The position numbers and the translations under genes are program-made. The notes beneath the pieces are model-generated. The model was not told the DNA's origin and searched no databases. It was given only the letters and a program-made list of their open reading frames with translations. From contig NZ_JAPSKQ010000044.1 of the NCBI RefSeq assembly GCF_031181555.1, positions 1 through 42,017 on the forward strand: a DNA stretch of 42,017 nucleotides. Direction: 5' to 3'. Positions 23,696 through 31,915 of this stretch are shown here, piece by piece (the first letter of the stretch is position 1; each line of letters opens with the position of its first letter). This stretch comes from Streptomyces sp. (lineage in GTDB: Bacteria; Actinomycetota; Actinomycetes; Streptomycetales; Streptomycetaceae).

Positions 23696-23726
23696 CTACT
23701 GACGCGCGCCACTGACGCGCGTCAGC
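23696..23726. promoter_or_regulatory. Tandem CTGACGCG palindromes upstream of the MFS gene
   Basis: Two overlapping-phase copies lie here: CTACTGACGCGCGCC (23696-23710, one good arm) and ACTGACGCGCGTCAGC (23711-23726, whose inner 14 bp are a perfect palindrome). The same CTACTGACGCG core forms a long perfect inverted repeat at 27376-27395, upstream of the SDR relic and GH43 gene. They are probable binding sites of one regulator. Confidence 0.6.
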
Positions 23727-23836
23727 ACCCAACGCAGCAGATGCCGCACCGCTTCTCGCGGACCAGCACCGCATTCCCCGCGACCGCCTGCAACCACCCC
23801 GAGGCCTACCCCCGCCCAACTCCTTCAGCGCATGCA

Positions 23837-23850
23837 TTGAATCGTTTCAA
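23837..23850. promoter_or_regulatory. LacI-type operator TTGAATCGTTTCAA
   Basis: A 14-bp near-palindrome with central CG, very close to the general LacI/GalR consensus, 42 bp before the MFS start codon. It is most simply the target of the LacI protein encoded at 22643. Confidence 0.7.
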
Positions 23851-23891
23851 CACGACATCCCGTGCACCCTCCCCGTACGGAAAGGCGAACC

Positions 23892-25349
23892 ATGTCCTCC
23901 ACCGAAATCGTCTCGGATACGAGACCCGAGGAGAGCGGCTTCTCCACCCGTCACGCACTCGCTCTCGTTGCGTTGCTGTGGACCGTGGCGCTCAACCCGA
24001 TCACGGGTCTGCTCGCCGGCAACGCGCAGGCGGAGGTGGCGATCCACTTCCGCACCACGCAGATCGCGTGGTTCACCCTGGGCGCCGCTCTGATCGGCAC
24101 CTTCCTGACGCCTTTCGCCATGAAGGCCGCGGCCATGTACGGCAAGAAGCGGGTGCTGGTCACCATCACCGTCCTCGGACTCGTAGGTGACGTCATCGCG
24201 GCACTGGCGACCAACTACGAGACGCTGCTGGTCGGACGCGTCTTCGCCGGCGTCTACGGTCCCTCGGCGTTCATCGCCTACGCCATGGCGCGTGATGTGT
24301 TCCCCAAGCGCCTGGTCGGTACGGCCAGTGGCGTGCTCGCGGCCAGTGTGGGTCTGGTCGGGCTGGGCGGCCCCTTCCTGTCGGCCTGGCTGCTCGACAG
24401 CAATGGATTCCGCGCCGCCTTGTGGTTCATCGCCTGCTCGGCCGCCGCGTGCTTGCTGCTGCAGCTCTTCTGCATCCCCGAGAGTCCGGTACGGGAGTCG
24501 GACCACCGTATGGACTGGATCGGCGGCCTGCTACTGGGGGGCGGCCTGACCGCTGTCGTCTACGCCATCGGCGAGGGTTCACACTGGGGCTGGACCAATG
24601 GCAAGACTCTCACCTGGATCGGGCTGGGTGTGCTGGCGGTGCTCGTCTTCATCCCCTACGAGGCGAAGGTGGCCCATCCGCTCGTCCCGCTCTCGCTGGT
24701 CAGGAGGCGTCGTGTGTGGACCGTCTTCCTGGCCACCTCGGTCGCGGCGGGTGCGACCTACGCGGTGGGCACGGTCACCATGATCCTCACCCTCATGCCC
24801 GAAATCCCCGGTGTGTCCGACGGGTTGGGCTGGTCGGTCACCAAGAGCGCCGTGGTCAGCGCTCCGATCAGTGTCCTGGTCATCGTGATCGCCGTTCTGG
24901 CGGGCAAGCTCGCCCGCCGGTTCGACACCAGGATCCTGCTGGCGATCGGCGGCGCGCTCGTCACGGCCGGTTACGCTGTCGGATCCCAACTGCACCACAA
25001 CGAGTGGCAGTTCATTGTGATGGGCCTGATCAGCGGCCCCGGTATGGGTCTGGTCGTTTCCATCATGCCGATCATGGTGATCCAGTCGGTGGCTCCCGAG
25101 GAGCAGGCCCTCGCCAACGGCTCGCAGTGGCTCGTGCAGGGCGTGATGCAGGTGGTCATCACCCAGCTCGTCTTCACGACGATGGCCCGGGACGGTGCCG
25201 TCGCGCACGGCACGCAGTTCTATCTCGACGCCGGCTTCACCAACGCGTTCCTGCTGGTGGCCGGCGCCTGTGCGGTCGGAACGCTTCTGGTGGCGGCCAT
25301 TCCCAAGGCTCGCCCGGTCGACGCCGTCGAGGCGGGGCAGGCGGCCTGA
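23892..25349 (+). CDS. MFS transporter, DHA2-like (about 14 membrane segments)
   Basis: A 485-residue integral membrane protein. The first half has MYGKKRVLVTITVLGL, the motif-A loop region after segment 2, and VGRVFAGVYGPSAF. The middle segment DWIGGLLLGGGLTAVVYAIGEGSHWGW is the extra pair of helices typical of 14-segment EmrB/QacA-like members. The second half has LARRFDTRILLAIGGAL. The family mostly exports drugs or metabolites by proton antiport, though some members import. The start at 23892 follows GGAAAGG. Control by a LacI-type operator and a neighbouring GH43 enzyme suggest a sugar-related substrate, which conflicts mildly with the export bias of the family; direction is unresolved. 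Confidence 0.88.
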   Translation: MSSTEIVSDTRPEESGFSTRHALALVALLWTVALNPITGLLAGNAQAEVAIHFRTTQIAWFTLGAALIGTFLTPFAMKAAAMYGKKRVLVTITVLGLVGDVIAALATNYETLLVGRVFAGVYGPSAFIAYAMARDVFPKRLVGTASGVLAASVGLVGLGGPFLSAWLLDSNGFRAALWFIACSAAACLLLQLFCIPESPVRESDHRMDWIGGLLLGGGLTAVVYAIGEGSHWGWTNGKTLTWIGLGVLAVLVFIPYEAKVAHPLVPLSLVRRRRVWTVFLATSVAAGATYAVGTVTMILTLMPEIPGVSDGLGWSVTKSAVVSAPISVLVIVIAVLAGKLARRFDTRILLAIGGALVTAGYAVGSQLHHNEWQFIVMGLISGPGMGLVVSIMPIMVIQSVAPEEQALANGSQWLVQGVMQVVITQLVFTTMARDGAVAHGTQFYLDAGFTNAFLLVAGACAVGTLLVAAIPKARPVDAVEAGQAA

Positions 25350-25390
25350 CACCCGTTCCCGGACCGGCTTCCGGGAAGCCAATCCGGTTC

Positions 25391-25435
25391 CCCGGTGGTG
25401 TGTACAGAGCCGGTCGGTCGGTACACACCACCGGG
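25391..25435. terminator. Strong bidirectional terminator between MFS and GH43 genes
   Basis: A perfect 15-bp stem, CCCGGTGGTGTGTAC (25391-25405) with GTACACACCACCGGG (25421-25435), closes a 15-nt loop. It lies between the convergent stops at 25349 and 25477. Confidence 0.8.
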
Positions 25436-25476
25436 AGCCCACGGCCCGGGTCCGGTGGCCCCGGTGCCGCGGCGTC

Positions 25477-26952
25477 TCACCCCAGCTGAGTCGAGTAGGA
25501 CACTTCCTCGACCACGACCTGGCCGTGGACCGGTTCGACGCCGAGCATCCGGCCGGTGAATCCTCCGGCCACCTCCGTGGAGAGGTAGCGCCCGTCGAGG
25601 GTGGCCAGGACGTCACAGGTACCGTCGTCACCCACCACCGCGAGTTCCACGAGGTCGGGCTCGTCGGGTGCGCCGAACTGCGCGGGGCGGTCGGAGTCCC
25701 GGACCGTGATGCGCAGGGTGACGTTCCTCCCGGCGCAGCGGGACCTCCGTGCGACCGGGCTGACGGCGGGTCCGATGGCGGCCGTCGCCTCGACGCCGTC
25801 CGCGTCGGCGGTCAGCCCGTACCAGTGGTCGCCGTCGATCCGGAGCAGGAAACGGCCGGTTCCGCCGGACGTGTCCAGTCGTGCCTGTGCGGTCCACCGG
25901 GTGTCCCTGGCACGCGTCAGAAGCAGCGCCGGCGACTCCTGCTGCGACGGCCGTTCGAGCACCAGGCGGCCTCGGTCCTCCCAGCGGGCGAAGGTGGCGG
26001 GAGCGGTGCCGGGCGCGACCCAGCGCGGATCCAGTTCGGACGTCTCGAACCGGTCGGTGAAGGCGTGGTCCCGTGGTCGCGCGGCGAACCGCTGCTCGTC
26101 CACGACCGGCCAGCCGTCCACCCAGTCCACGCCGGCAAGGAAGGTTTCGCGCCCGTTGACATGGAATTTGGGGGTCCTTCCGCGCGGTCGCACGCCCAGG
26201 TACACCATGGCCCAGGATCCGTCGGCCAGTTCCACGAGGTCGCCGTGCCCGGTGTTCTGCACCGGGTGGTCCGTGCTGCGGTGGGTGAGGATCGGGTTGT
26301 GGGGAGCCGCCTCGAAGGGGCCGTCAAGGGTACGGGCGCGGGCGACGGTGACGGCGTGGCCTCGCTCGGTGCCGCCTTCGGCGAGCAGGAGGTACCACCA
26401 CTCCCCCACGCGGTAGAGATGCGGTCCTTCCGGGGCGGCGAGACCGGTGCCGTTCCACAGCAGGCGCGGCTCCGCAAGCATCGCGCCGGCCGTGGGATCG
26501 ATCGGCACGCTCGCGATGCCGTGCAGGCAGGGCTGGAAGGAAGCCCAGGTGAGGTGGCATACGCCTGTCTCGTCCCAGGTCAGATCGGGGTCGATGCCGA
26601 TCGTGCCCGCCACGTGCACCGGATCCGTCCACGGCCCTTCCGGCCGCTCGGCCGACACGATCAGGTGTCCCCGGCGTATCTCGGAGATGTTCGTCGTCAC
26701 CAGCCAGAACCTGCCGTCGTGGTGACGGAGTGTCGGCGCGTAGATGCCCGAACTGGCGGTTCCTGCGTGCGGCGTGAGCTGACTCGGACGGGTCAGCGCG
26801 TTGCCGATGTGCGTCCAGGTGAGCAGATCGGTGCTGTGGTGGATCGGAACGCCCGGTACGTACTCGAAGCTGGAGTTGGCGAGGTAGTACGCGTCGCCGA
26901 CGCGGCAGACCGAGGGGTCGGGGTGGAATCCCGCGATGACGGGTGTCGTCAT
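25477..26952 (-). CDS. Glycoside hydrolase family 43 (beta-xylosidase / alpha-L-arabinofuranosidase)
   Basis: A 491-residue GH43 enzyme. The five-bladed propeller carries the base Asp12 (GFHPDPSV), the pKa-tuning Asp121 (GIDPDLTW) and the acid Glu175 (APEGPHLY). A C-terminal beta-sandwich (about 300-490, FTDRFETSELDPRWVAPG...) is of the kind found in GH43 xylosidases, where it helps close the active site. There is no signal peptide, so it acts on imported xylo- or arabino-oligosaccharides. GAGGAG precedes the ATG. The upstream 217 bp hold no gene, then comes the SDR relic and a palindromic operator shared with the MFS gene; the three were probably one co-regulated sugar unit. Confidence 0.94.
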   Translation of the reverse strand: MTTPVIAGFHPDPSVCRVGDAYYLANSSFEYVPGVPIHHSTDLLTWTHIGNALTRPSQLTPHAGTASSGIYAPTLRHHDGRFWLVTTNISEIRRGHLIVSAERPEGPWTDPVHVAGTIGIDPDLTWDETGVCHLTWASFQPCLHGIASVPIDPTAGAMLAEPRLLWNGTGLAAPEGPHLYRVGEWWYLLLAEGGTERGHAVTVARARTLDGPFEAAPHNPILTHRSTDHPVQNTGHGDLVELADGSWAMVYLGVRPRGRTPKFHVNGRETFLAGVDWVDGWPVVDEQRFAARPRDHAFTDRFETSELDPRWVAPGTAPATFARWEDRGRLVLERPSQQESPALLLTRARDTRWTAQARLDTSGGTGRFLLRIDGDHWYGLTADADGVEATAAIGPAVSPVARRSRCAGRNVTLRITVRDSDRPAQFGAPDEPDLVELAVVGDDGTCDVLATLDGRYLSTEVAGGFTGRMLGVEPVHGQVVVEEVSYSTQLG

Positions 26953-27169
26953 GATGTCTGTCTCCTCAAGGTGCGGGCCGTCGGGCGTCGGCCCGGTCGA
27001 GCGGGGCATGAGGGGCGCCGGGGTCGAAACCGCCGGAACGCCGCGAGGACCGGCGGGTCGATCCTCGCGCGCGGGGAGGTGCTGTCGATGGCGGCATCGG
27101 TCACGCAAGGCGGATCGCCGTGTGGACGCAAGATGTCGGTCCAGCCACAGGGACGGGCAGTGGCGCGGT

Positions 27170-27322
27170 TCAGGCGGCAGACCGGCCGTCGGCGGGCGGG
27201 AACACCACCCCGTTGACGAAGGAGGCTGCGTCGGAGGCAGGAAGGTGAGGGCGGGCCGCGCGTCCGATGTACGGTGCCGCACCGGTCACCACGACGCTGT
27301 GTCCTACTGGATCGGTACTCAT
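27170..27322 (-). pseudogene. Relic of a short-chain dehydrogenase (SDR) with its middle deleted
   Basis: A 50-codon frame with a good AGGGAG ribosome site and ATG. Its first part, HSVVVTGAAPYIGRAAR, is the N-terminal strand and dinucleotide-binding loop of an SDR. Its last part, ASDAASFVNGVVFPPADGRSAA, is the C-terminal block of the same family (usually LASDxASFVxGxxxxVDGGxxA). About 190-200 residues, including the catalytic Tyr-x3-Lys, are missing, but the two ends are joined in frame. The loop reads GAAPYIG rather than GxxxGIG. It cannot be a working dehydrogenase. It lies upstream of GH43 on the same strand, 217 bp away, and was probably the first gene of that operon (a sugar or polyol dehydrogenase). 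Confidence 0.8.
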
Positions 27323-27375
27323 CCAGATCTCCCTGTTTCGGCCCTGCAGGTGGGTTGAGTCGGGCGGAATTGGCA

Positions 27376-27395
27376 CTACTGACGCGTGTCAGTAG
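27376..27395. promoter_or_regulatory. Perfect palindrome CTACTGAC-GCGT-GTCAGTAG
   Basis: Eight-bp perfect arms around a GCGT centre, 54 bp upstream of the SDR-relic start and on the promoter side of the GH43 unit. It shares CTACTGACGCG with 23696-23706 and CTGACGCG plus GTCAG with 23712-23725. It is a likely operator; the central CG step is compatible with a LacI-type repressor. Confidence 0.7.
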
Positions 27396-27496
27396 CCAAG
27401 ACGAAGTCGGAGGTCGTTCACAAGGGGCCGCTTCATCAAGATCGGGTAACGGCCGGTACCGCTGGGGAAGGGGCGAGAACCGAAGAACAGCACAGT

Positions 27497-28402
27497 TCAC
27501 GGGGAGACGACCGTGACTCTCGGCGGACAGCTGTGGTCGGCGATCCGCCGTACCGCCTCCACCGTCGGCACGGCGGGCGGGGCAGCGAGACCACGGGAGG
27601 AGTACCGGGCGAGCAGCAGTATCCCTCGGGCGGTCAGCACGGCGCCCGTGATGGCCAGTACTGTCCCCAGGGCCCCGCCCGAGAACCGTTCGCCGAGAAG
27701 CGCCACGCCGATGACGGCCGCCCAGAGCGGGTTGGCGAGGGTGAGAATCGCCAGGGAAGTTCCGAGTCCGCCCGTGTACGCGGACTGCGACAGCAGCACG
27801 CCCACCACCGCGAGGCCGATCGCCGCCAGCGCCATCACGAACGTCTGCCACGTGAGCAGCCGGCCGGTGTGCAGCACGGTCTGGGTGAGGGCGGAACCGG
27901 TGCCGGAGACGATCCCGGAGGCGGTGGCGAACACGGGCGCGCGCAGACCCGGATGACGGACGGACACGGCAAGGGCGGCGACGAGCAGGGCGATCGCCGC
28001 GACGGCGAGGGATCCCGTGGTGGCGAGAGTGCCGCCCGCCCCGGTGGTCGACATGAGCGGGAGCAGCAGGGCGAAACCGGCGGCGGTCAGGCAGACGCCC
28101 TTCCACTCCGCGGGGCCGACGCCCCGGCCGGCGGCGCGGGCACCGATCGGGACCGCGACGACGATGGTGAGGGCGCCGAGACACTGCACCAGACTCAGCG
28201 GTCCGTAGGCGAGGGCGGCGACGTGCAGGACTGCGCCGAGACCGTTGGCGCAGACCGACACCCACCAGACGCCGTCGGTCAGCATGGCTCGCAGACCGGC
28301 CCCGGCGGCTCTCTCGGCCACCCGGTGCTGCACCGCGGCCGCGGTCGCGTAGGCGACGACGGACGCGAGGGCGAGGGCTACGGCAGCCGGGATGTTCGTC
28401 AC
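27497..28402 (-). CDS. DMT-superfamily (EamA-like) membrane protein
   Basis: A hydrophobic protein of about 301 residues with nine to ten membrane helices (for example NIPAAVALALASVVAYATAA, SLVQCLGALTIVVAVPIGA, LAILTLANPLWAAVIGVALLGERFSGG). The conserved NPLWAAVIGVALLGERF near the second-half end matches EamA/DMT carriers of metabolites. I chose the GTG at 28402, since TGGAGAG lies just upstream; the frame stays open to 28438. The C-terminus is a 35-residue basic tail. It probably has its own promoter, since the palindrome at 28581-28598 and a terminator separate it from the MMPL gene. Substrate and direction are unknown. Confidence 0.82.
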   Translation of the reverse strand: MTNIPAAVALALASVVAYATAAAVQHRVAERAAGAGLRAMLTDGVWWVSVCANGLGAVLHVAALAYGPLSLVQCLGALTIVVAVPIGARAAGRGVGPAEWKGVCLTAAGFALLLPLMSTTGAGGTLATTGSLAVAAIALLVAALAVSVRHPGLRAPVFATASGIVSGTGSALTQTVLHTGRLLTWQTFVMALAAIGLAVVGVLLSQSAYTGGLGTSLAILTLANPLWAAVIGVALLGERFSGGALGTVLAITGAVLTARGILLLARYSSRGLAAPPAVPTVEAVRRIADHSCPPRVTVVSP

Positions 28403-28580
28403 GACAACTCTCCAGTCACGAGGTCTGCGGTCTCGCACACGCCGGTGATGCGATGTGACGAGAGAAGGGGCCGCCCCAGCCGGAACACGTGCCGTCCGGG
28501 TGAGGAAGTGGGAGGACGCCCCGGTCTCCAGACTTCCGTCGCGGGAGCACCATGACGAGGCGGTGCGCCCCCGGGTCCGA

Positions 28581-28598
28581 GGTGTAGAGGGCTACACC
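28581..28598. promoter_or_regulatory. Palindrome GGTGTAG-AGGG-CTACACC (copy 1 of 3)
   Basis: Seven-bp perfect arms with a 4-bp spacer, about 180 bp before the DMT start. The same arms occur at 31222-31249 and 33112-33137, beside the MMPL and two-component genes. It is a probable target of the response regulator encoded at 31259-31915. Confidence 0.65.
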
Positions 28599-28685
28599 CG
28601 GCCACCGCCGCTCCGCACCGGGGGATTCGTCCCGGCATGCCGCCGAGGAAGCCGAGCAGTGTCGCCGGAGCCGCCGGAACGGCTC

Positions 28686-28727
28686 GGGCCCGGCGGCGAG
28701 CGGAAGATTCGCTCGGCCGCCGGGCCC
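28686..28727 (-). terminator. Long GC hairpin terminator after the MMPL gene
   Basis: GGGCCCGGCGGC plus GAGCG (28686-28702) pairs with CGCTC plus GGCCGCCGGGCCC (28710-28727), with one bulged base and a 7-nt loop. A weaker 8-bp hairpin, GGGGCCGC/GCGGCCCC, lies at 28768-28793, closer to the MMPL stop. Confidence 0.65.
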
Positions 28728-28840
28728 GGTCCCCGCCGTTCCCCGTCCCCACGGTCACGGCGGATGTGGGGCCGCCACCGCTGGAGCGGCCCCGGTCAGT
28801 CGATGGGTGCGCAGAAGGCCTCCCACCGGGTCGTGGTTCT

Positions 28841-31072
28841 CTATCCGCGGTATGCGGGCTCGTTCTCGTACTGGTGGGACGGTGTGTGCGCCGTGGTGCG
28901 GGTGAGGGCTTCACCTTCGATGTCGATGTCGGGCAGGAGACGGTCCAGCCGGCGCGGCAGGCGCCAGGCGCGGTCGCCCAGCAGGGCGAGAACGGCGGGA
29001 ACGACGGCCATGCGGACCACGAAGGCGTCGAAGAGGACCGCGACGGCCAGGCCGAAGCCGATCATCTTGATCATGGACTCGGCGGAGCCGATGAAGCCGG
29101 AGAACACCGCGATCATGATCAGCGCGGCGGCCACCACGACCCGGGAGCTGGAGCGGAAGCCGGAGACGATGGCCTGAGCGGGCCGCTCACCGTGGACGTA
29201 GGCCTCGCGGATGCGGGAGACGAGGAAGACCTCGTAGTCCATGGCGAGTCCGAAGACGATGCCCACCAGGAAGATCGGCATCATGCTCATGATCGGACCG
29301 GTCTGTTCCACGCCGAGCAGTTCGGCGCCGTATCCGTGCTGGAAGACCAGGACCACCGCGCCGAGGGCGGCCAGTACGGAGAGCAGATAGCCGAGGGCGG
29401 CCTTGAGGGGCACCAGGAGGGAGCGGAAGACCACCATCAGCAGCACGATGGCCAGGCCGACCACGACGATCAGGTAGGGCACGAGCGCGGACTGGAACTT
29501 CTGGGCGAAGTCGATGTTCGCCGCGGTGCTGCCGGTGATCTCGTAGGTGGCGCCGACCTGCTGCTCCACGGCCGGACGGTCGCTGCGGATGGCCTTGACG
29601 AGGTCGATCGTCTCGGCGTCGGTGGGAGCGGTGGAGGGGGTGGCGGAGAGGATGGCCGCGTCGCGGGCCTGGTTGAACTGGGCCGGGGAAACGGACACGA
29701 TGCCGTCGGTGGCGGCTATCTCCTCGGAGATGGTCGCGACGGCCGCCTCGGGGTCATCGCTGTTCTTGGTGTCGACGACGACGGTCAACGGGCCGTTGAA
29801 GCCGGGGCCGAAGCCCTCGGCGAGGGCGTCGTAGGCGCGCCGTTCGGTGGTGGTGGTGGGCTTGGCCTCGTCGCCGGGCATGCCCAGCTGCAGGCCGGTC
29901 GCCGGGATGGCCAGCGCGCCCAGGCCGATCACACCGAGCAGCAGCACGAGCACCGGGCGGCGCACCACGAGGCTGGCCCAGCGGCTGCCCATGTTGTCGG
30001 CGGTCTGGCTGCGGCCGGAGGTGGTGATCTCGCCGCCCCGCTTGGCCGCCTTGCGGTCGCGGCGGGCGAGGACGGCCTTGGGCCAGAAGCCGAGCAGGGC
30101 CGGCACGAGGGTGAGGCAGATCAGGACGGCGATGACAACCGCGCCGGCGGCACTCAGGCCCATCTTGGTCAACATCGGGATGCCCACCACCGACAGCCCG
30201 GCCAGGGCGATGACGACGGTCAGGCCGGCGAAGACCACGGCCGATCCGGCGGTGCCCACGGCGAGCCCGGCCGCCTCCCGCGGGTCACGGCCCTTGGCGC
30301 GCTCTTCGCGGTAGCGGGAGACGACGAACAGGGCATAGTCGATGCCGCACGCCAGGCCGAGCATGGAGGCGAGCGTGCCGGTGGTCAGGGAGAGACCGAA
30401 GGTGCTGCCCAGGGCGATGATGCCGGTCATGCTGATGCCGACGCCGATGATCGCGGTCAGCAGCGGCAGTCCGGCAGCGGCCATGGAGCCGAAGGTGATC
30501 ACCAGGACCACCGCGGCCACCAGCAGGCCCATCGCCTCGGCCGATCCGCCGGCCGCGGGCTGCGTCGCCAGGGCGTCGCCGCCGACCTCGACGGTCAGGC
30601 CGGTGTCCCTGGCCTGGTCGACGGCCTTCTGAAGGTGTTCCTTGCTCGCGTCGGTGAGATCCGCCGCCTTCACCTCGAAGGTGACGGTGGAGTACGCGAT
30701 GGAGGCGTCCTCGCTGACCGCCTTCGCCTGGAACGGGTCGACCGCCCGGACCACCTGCGAACCCTCGCCGGCCTCGCCGACCAGTTCCTCGATGGCCGCC
30801 TTGTTCTCCGTGGCGGTGACCTTCTCCCCGTCGGGGGCGACGAACACGAGCCGGGCGCTCGCACCCTCGGCGCCCGAATCCGGGAAGCGCTCGTCCATCA
30901 GGTCGAACGCCTTCTGCGACTCAAGGCCCGGCATGGCGAACCCGTCGTCGGGGGCGGCGGGTGCCTTGGCCGCGGCGAAGCCCACGGCGGCCAGCACGCC
31001 CACCCACAGGAACGTGACAAGCCAGCGCCGTCGGAAGGCCATACGACCGACGTTGTACAGAAAAGTTGCCAT
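28841..31072 (-). CDS. MMPL-family RND transporter
   Basis: A 743-residue actinobacterial MMPL exporter with 12 membrane helices in two repeats. Each half has one large extracytoplasmic loop (about 40-190 and 390-550) and a proton-relay helix with Asp-Tyr: ACGIDYALFVVSRYREE and GLAMDYEVFLVSRIREAY. Such proteins export lipids, pigments, siderophores or antibiotics using the proton gradient. The C-terminus is a short charged tail (SHQYENEPAYRG). It lies downstream of a NarL-type two-component system on the same strand, with the GGTGTAG palindrome between them, which suggests direct control and a role in envelope stress or export of a compound sensed by the kinase. Confidence 0.93.
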   Translation of the reverse strand: MATFLYNVGRMAFRRRWLVTFLWVGVLAAVGFAAAKAPAAPDDGFAMPGLESQKAFDLMDERFPDSGAEGASARLVFVAPDGEKVTATENKAAIEELVGEAGEGSQVVRAVDPFQAKAVSEDASIAYSTVTFEVKAADLTDASKEHLQKAVDQARDTGLTVEVGGDALATQPAAGGSAEAMGLLVAAVVLVITFGSMAAAGLPLLTAIIGVGISMTGIIALGSTFGLSLTTGTLASMLGLACGIDYALFVVSRYREERAKGRDPREAAGLAVGTAGSAVVFAGLTVVIALAGLSVVGIPMLTKMGLSAAGAVVIAVLICLTLVPALLGFWPKAVLARRDRKAAKRGGEITTSGRSQTADNMGSRWASLVVRRPVLVLLLGVIGLGALAIPATGLQLGMPGDEAKPTTTTERRAYDALAEGFGPGFNGPLTVVVDTKNSDDPEAAVATISEEIAATDGIVSVSPAQFNQARDAAILSATPSTAPTDAETIDLVKAIRSDRPAVEQQVGATYEITGSTAANIDFAQKFQSALVPYLIVVVGLAIVLLMVVFRSLLVPLKAALGYLLSVLAALGAVVLVFQHGYGAELLGVEQTGPIMSMMPIFLVGIVFGLAMDYEVFLVSRIREAYVHGERPAQAIVSGFRSSSRVVVAAALIMIAVFSGFIGSAESMIKMIGFGLAVAVLFDAFVVRMAVVPAVLALLGDRAWRLPRRLDRLLPDIDIEGEALTRTTAHTPSHQYENEPAYRG

Positions 31073-31221
31073 GGCGGGGAGAACGCCTCCACATCAGCGG
31101 TACGGAGCAAGAGACAGGGCCGGCACTCGCGTCCGCCGCGGCGGACGCCGAGGCGGCGTGCCCTGTGTGCTCTCCACGATCCCGTCCGGCGGGCGCCGCG
31201 ACGAGGGAGTGATCTCCCGAA

Positions 31222-31249
31222 CCGATGGTGTAGCCCGCTACACCATCGG
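31222..31249. promoter_or_regulatory. Palindrome CCGATGGTGTAG-CCCG-CTACACCATCGG (copy 2 of 3)
   Basis: Perfect 12-bp arms and a 4-bp spacer, about 150 bp upstream of the MMPL start and 10 bp after the response-regulator stop. By position it could also act as a terminator for the two-component genes, but the GGTGTAG core is shared with the other two copies, which favours an operator. Confidence 0.7.
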
Positions 31250-31258
31250 GCGAGGGCG

Positions 31259-31915
31259 TCAAACGGCCGAGCGCGGGTCCTTCAGATACGTGAGGACGGC
31301 CAGCACCCTGCGGTGCCCGCTGTCGCTGGGCGGCAGACCGAGTTTGAGGAAGACGTTGCCGATGTGCTTGCTCACCGAGCGTTCCGTCACGACCAGGGTT
31401 TTGGCGATGGTGGTGTTGTCGTGCCCCTCCGCCATCAGCTTCAGCACCTCGCGTTCACGAGGGGTCAGCGAGTCCAGCGGTGAGTCGCGGCGGCGGGTGA
31501 GCAGCTCGGTGACGACCTCGGGGTCCAGGGCCGTGCCTCCGGCGGCGACCCGTTCCAGGGCGTCGAGGAACTCGTCCACTCTTCCCACTCGGTCCTTGAG
31601 CAGGTACCCGACTCCGCTGCTGCCGCCGCTCAGCAGCTCGGCGGCGTAGGACTCCTCGACGTACTGCGAGAGCACCAGTACCGGCAGGCCCGGGATCCGC
31701 TCACGGGCGGCGAGGGCCGCGCGCAGCCCCTCGTCCCGGAATCCGGGCGGCATGCGCACATCGAGCACGGCGACGTCCGGGCGGTGTTCCAGCAGGGCCG
31801 GCAAGACTTCCGGCCCCGTTCCGGCGACGGCCACCACCTCGTGTCCGGACGAGGTGAGCAGGAGGACCAGACCTTCACGCAGAAGCGCGTTGTCTTCGGC
31901 GATCACCACACGCAA
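31259..31915 (-). CDS. NarL/LuxR-family response regulator
   Basis: About 218 residues from a TTG (31915) preceded by GGAG; a GTG at 31906 overlapping the kinase stop as GTGA is the alternative and would remove three residues. The receiver domain has the acidic pair in VVIAEDN, phospho-acceptor Asp52 (VAVLDVRMPP) and the signalling Ser in PVLVLSQY. The output domain is a LuxR helix-turn-helix, LTPREREVLKLMAEGHDNTTIAKTLVVTERSVSKHIGNVF. It overlaps the kinase gene and is surely its partner. The three GGTGTAG palindromes around these genes are the likely targets, implying autoregulation plus control of the MMPL and DMT genes. Confidence 0.94.
   Translation of the reverse strand: MRVVIAEDNALLREGLVLLLTSSGHEVVAVAGTGPEVLPALLEHRPDVAVLDVRMPPGFRDEGLRAALAARERIPGLPVLVLSQYVEESYAAELLSGGSSGVGYLLKDRVGRVDEFLDALERVAAGGTALDPEVVTELLTRRRDSPLDSLTPREREVLKLMAEGHDNTTIAKTLVVTERSVSKHIGNVFLKLGLPPSDSGHRRVLAVLTYLKDPRSAV

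Larger units (their letters stand above)
28403..28840. other. 438-bp intergenic region between MMPL and DMT genes
   Basis: No convincing gene: open frames here are Arg/Pro/Gly-rich antisense-like readings without ribosome sites. It holds two hairpins at the MMPL end (28686-28727 and 28768-28793) and the GGTGTAG palindrome at 28581-28598 facing the DMT gene. Confidence 0.6.

Noticed and set aside
28403..28840. Possible small proteins in the MMPL-DMT intergenic region
   Set aside because: Frames are rich in Arg, Pro and Gly with no start signals, and the region is better explained by hairpins and an operator.
31222..31249. GGTGTAG palindrome read only as a terminator of the response-regulator gene
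   Set aside because: Its position alone would allow it, but the same core occurs upstream of the kinase and DMT genes, where a terminator makes little sense. A dual role is not excluded.
28637..31483. A very long plus-strand open frame of 948 codons
   Set aside because: It is antisense to the MMPL gene, is composed of Asp/Gly/Glu/His/Gln-rich text without domains, and has no ribosome site.
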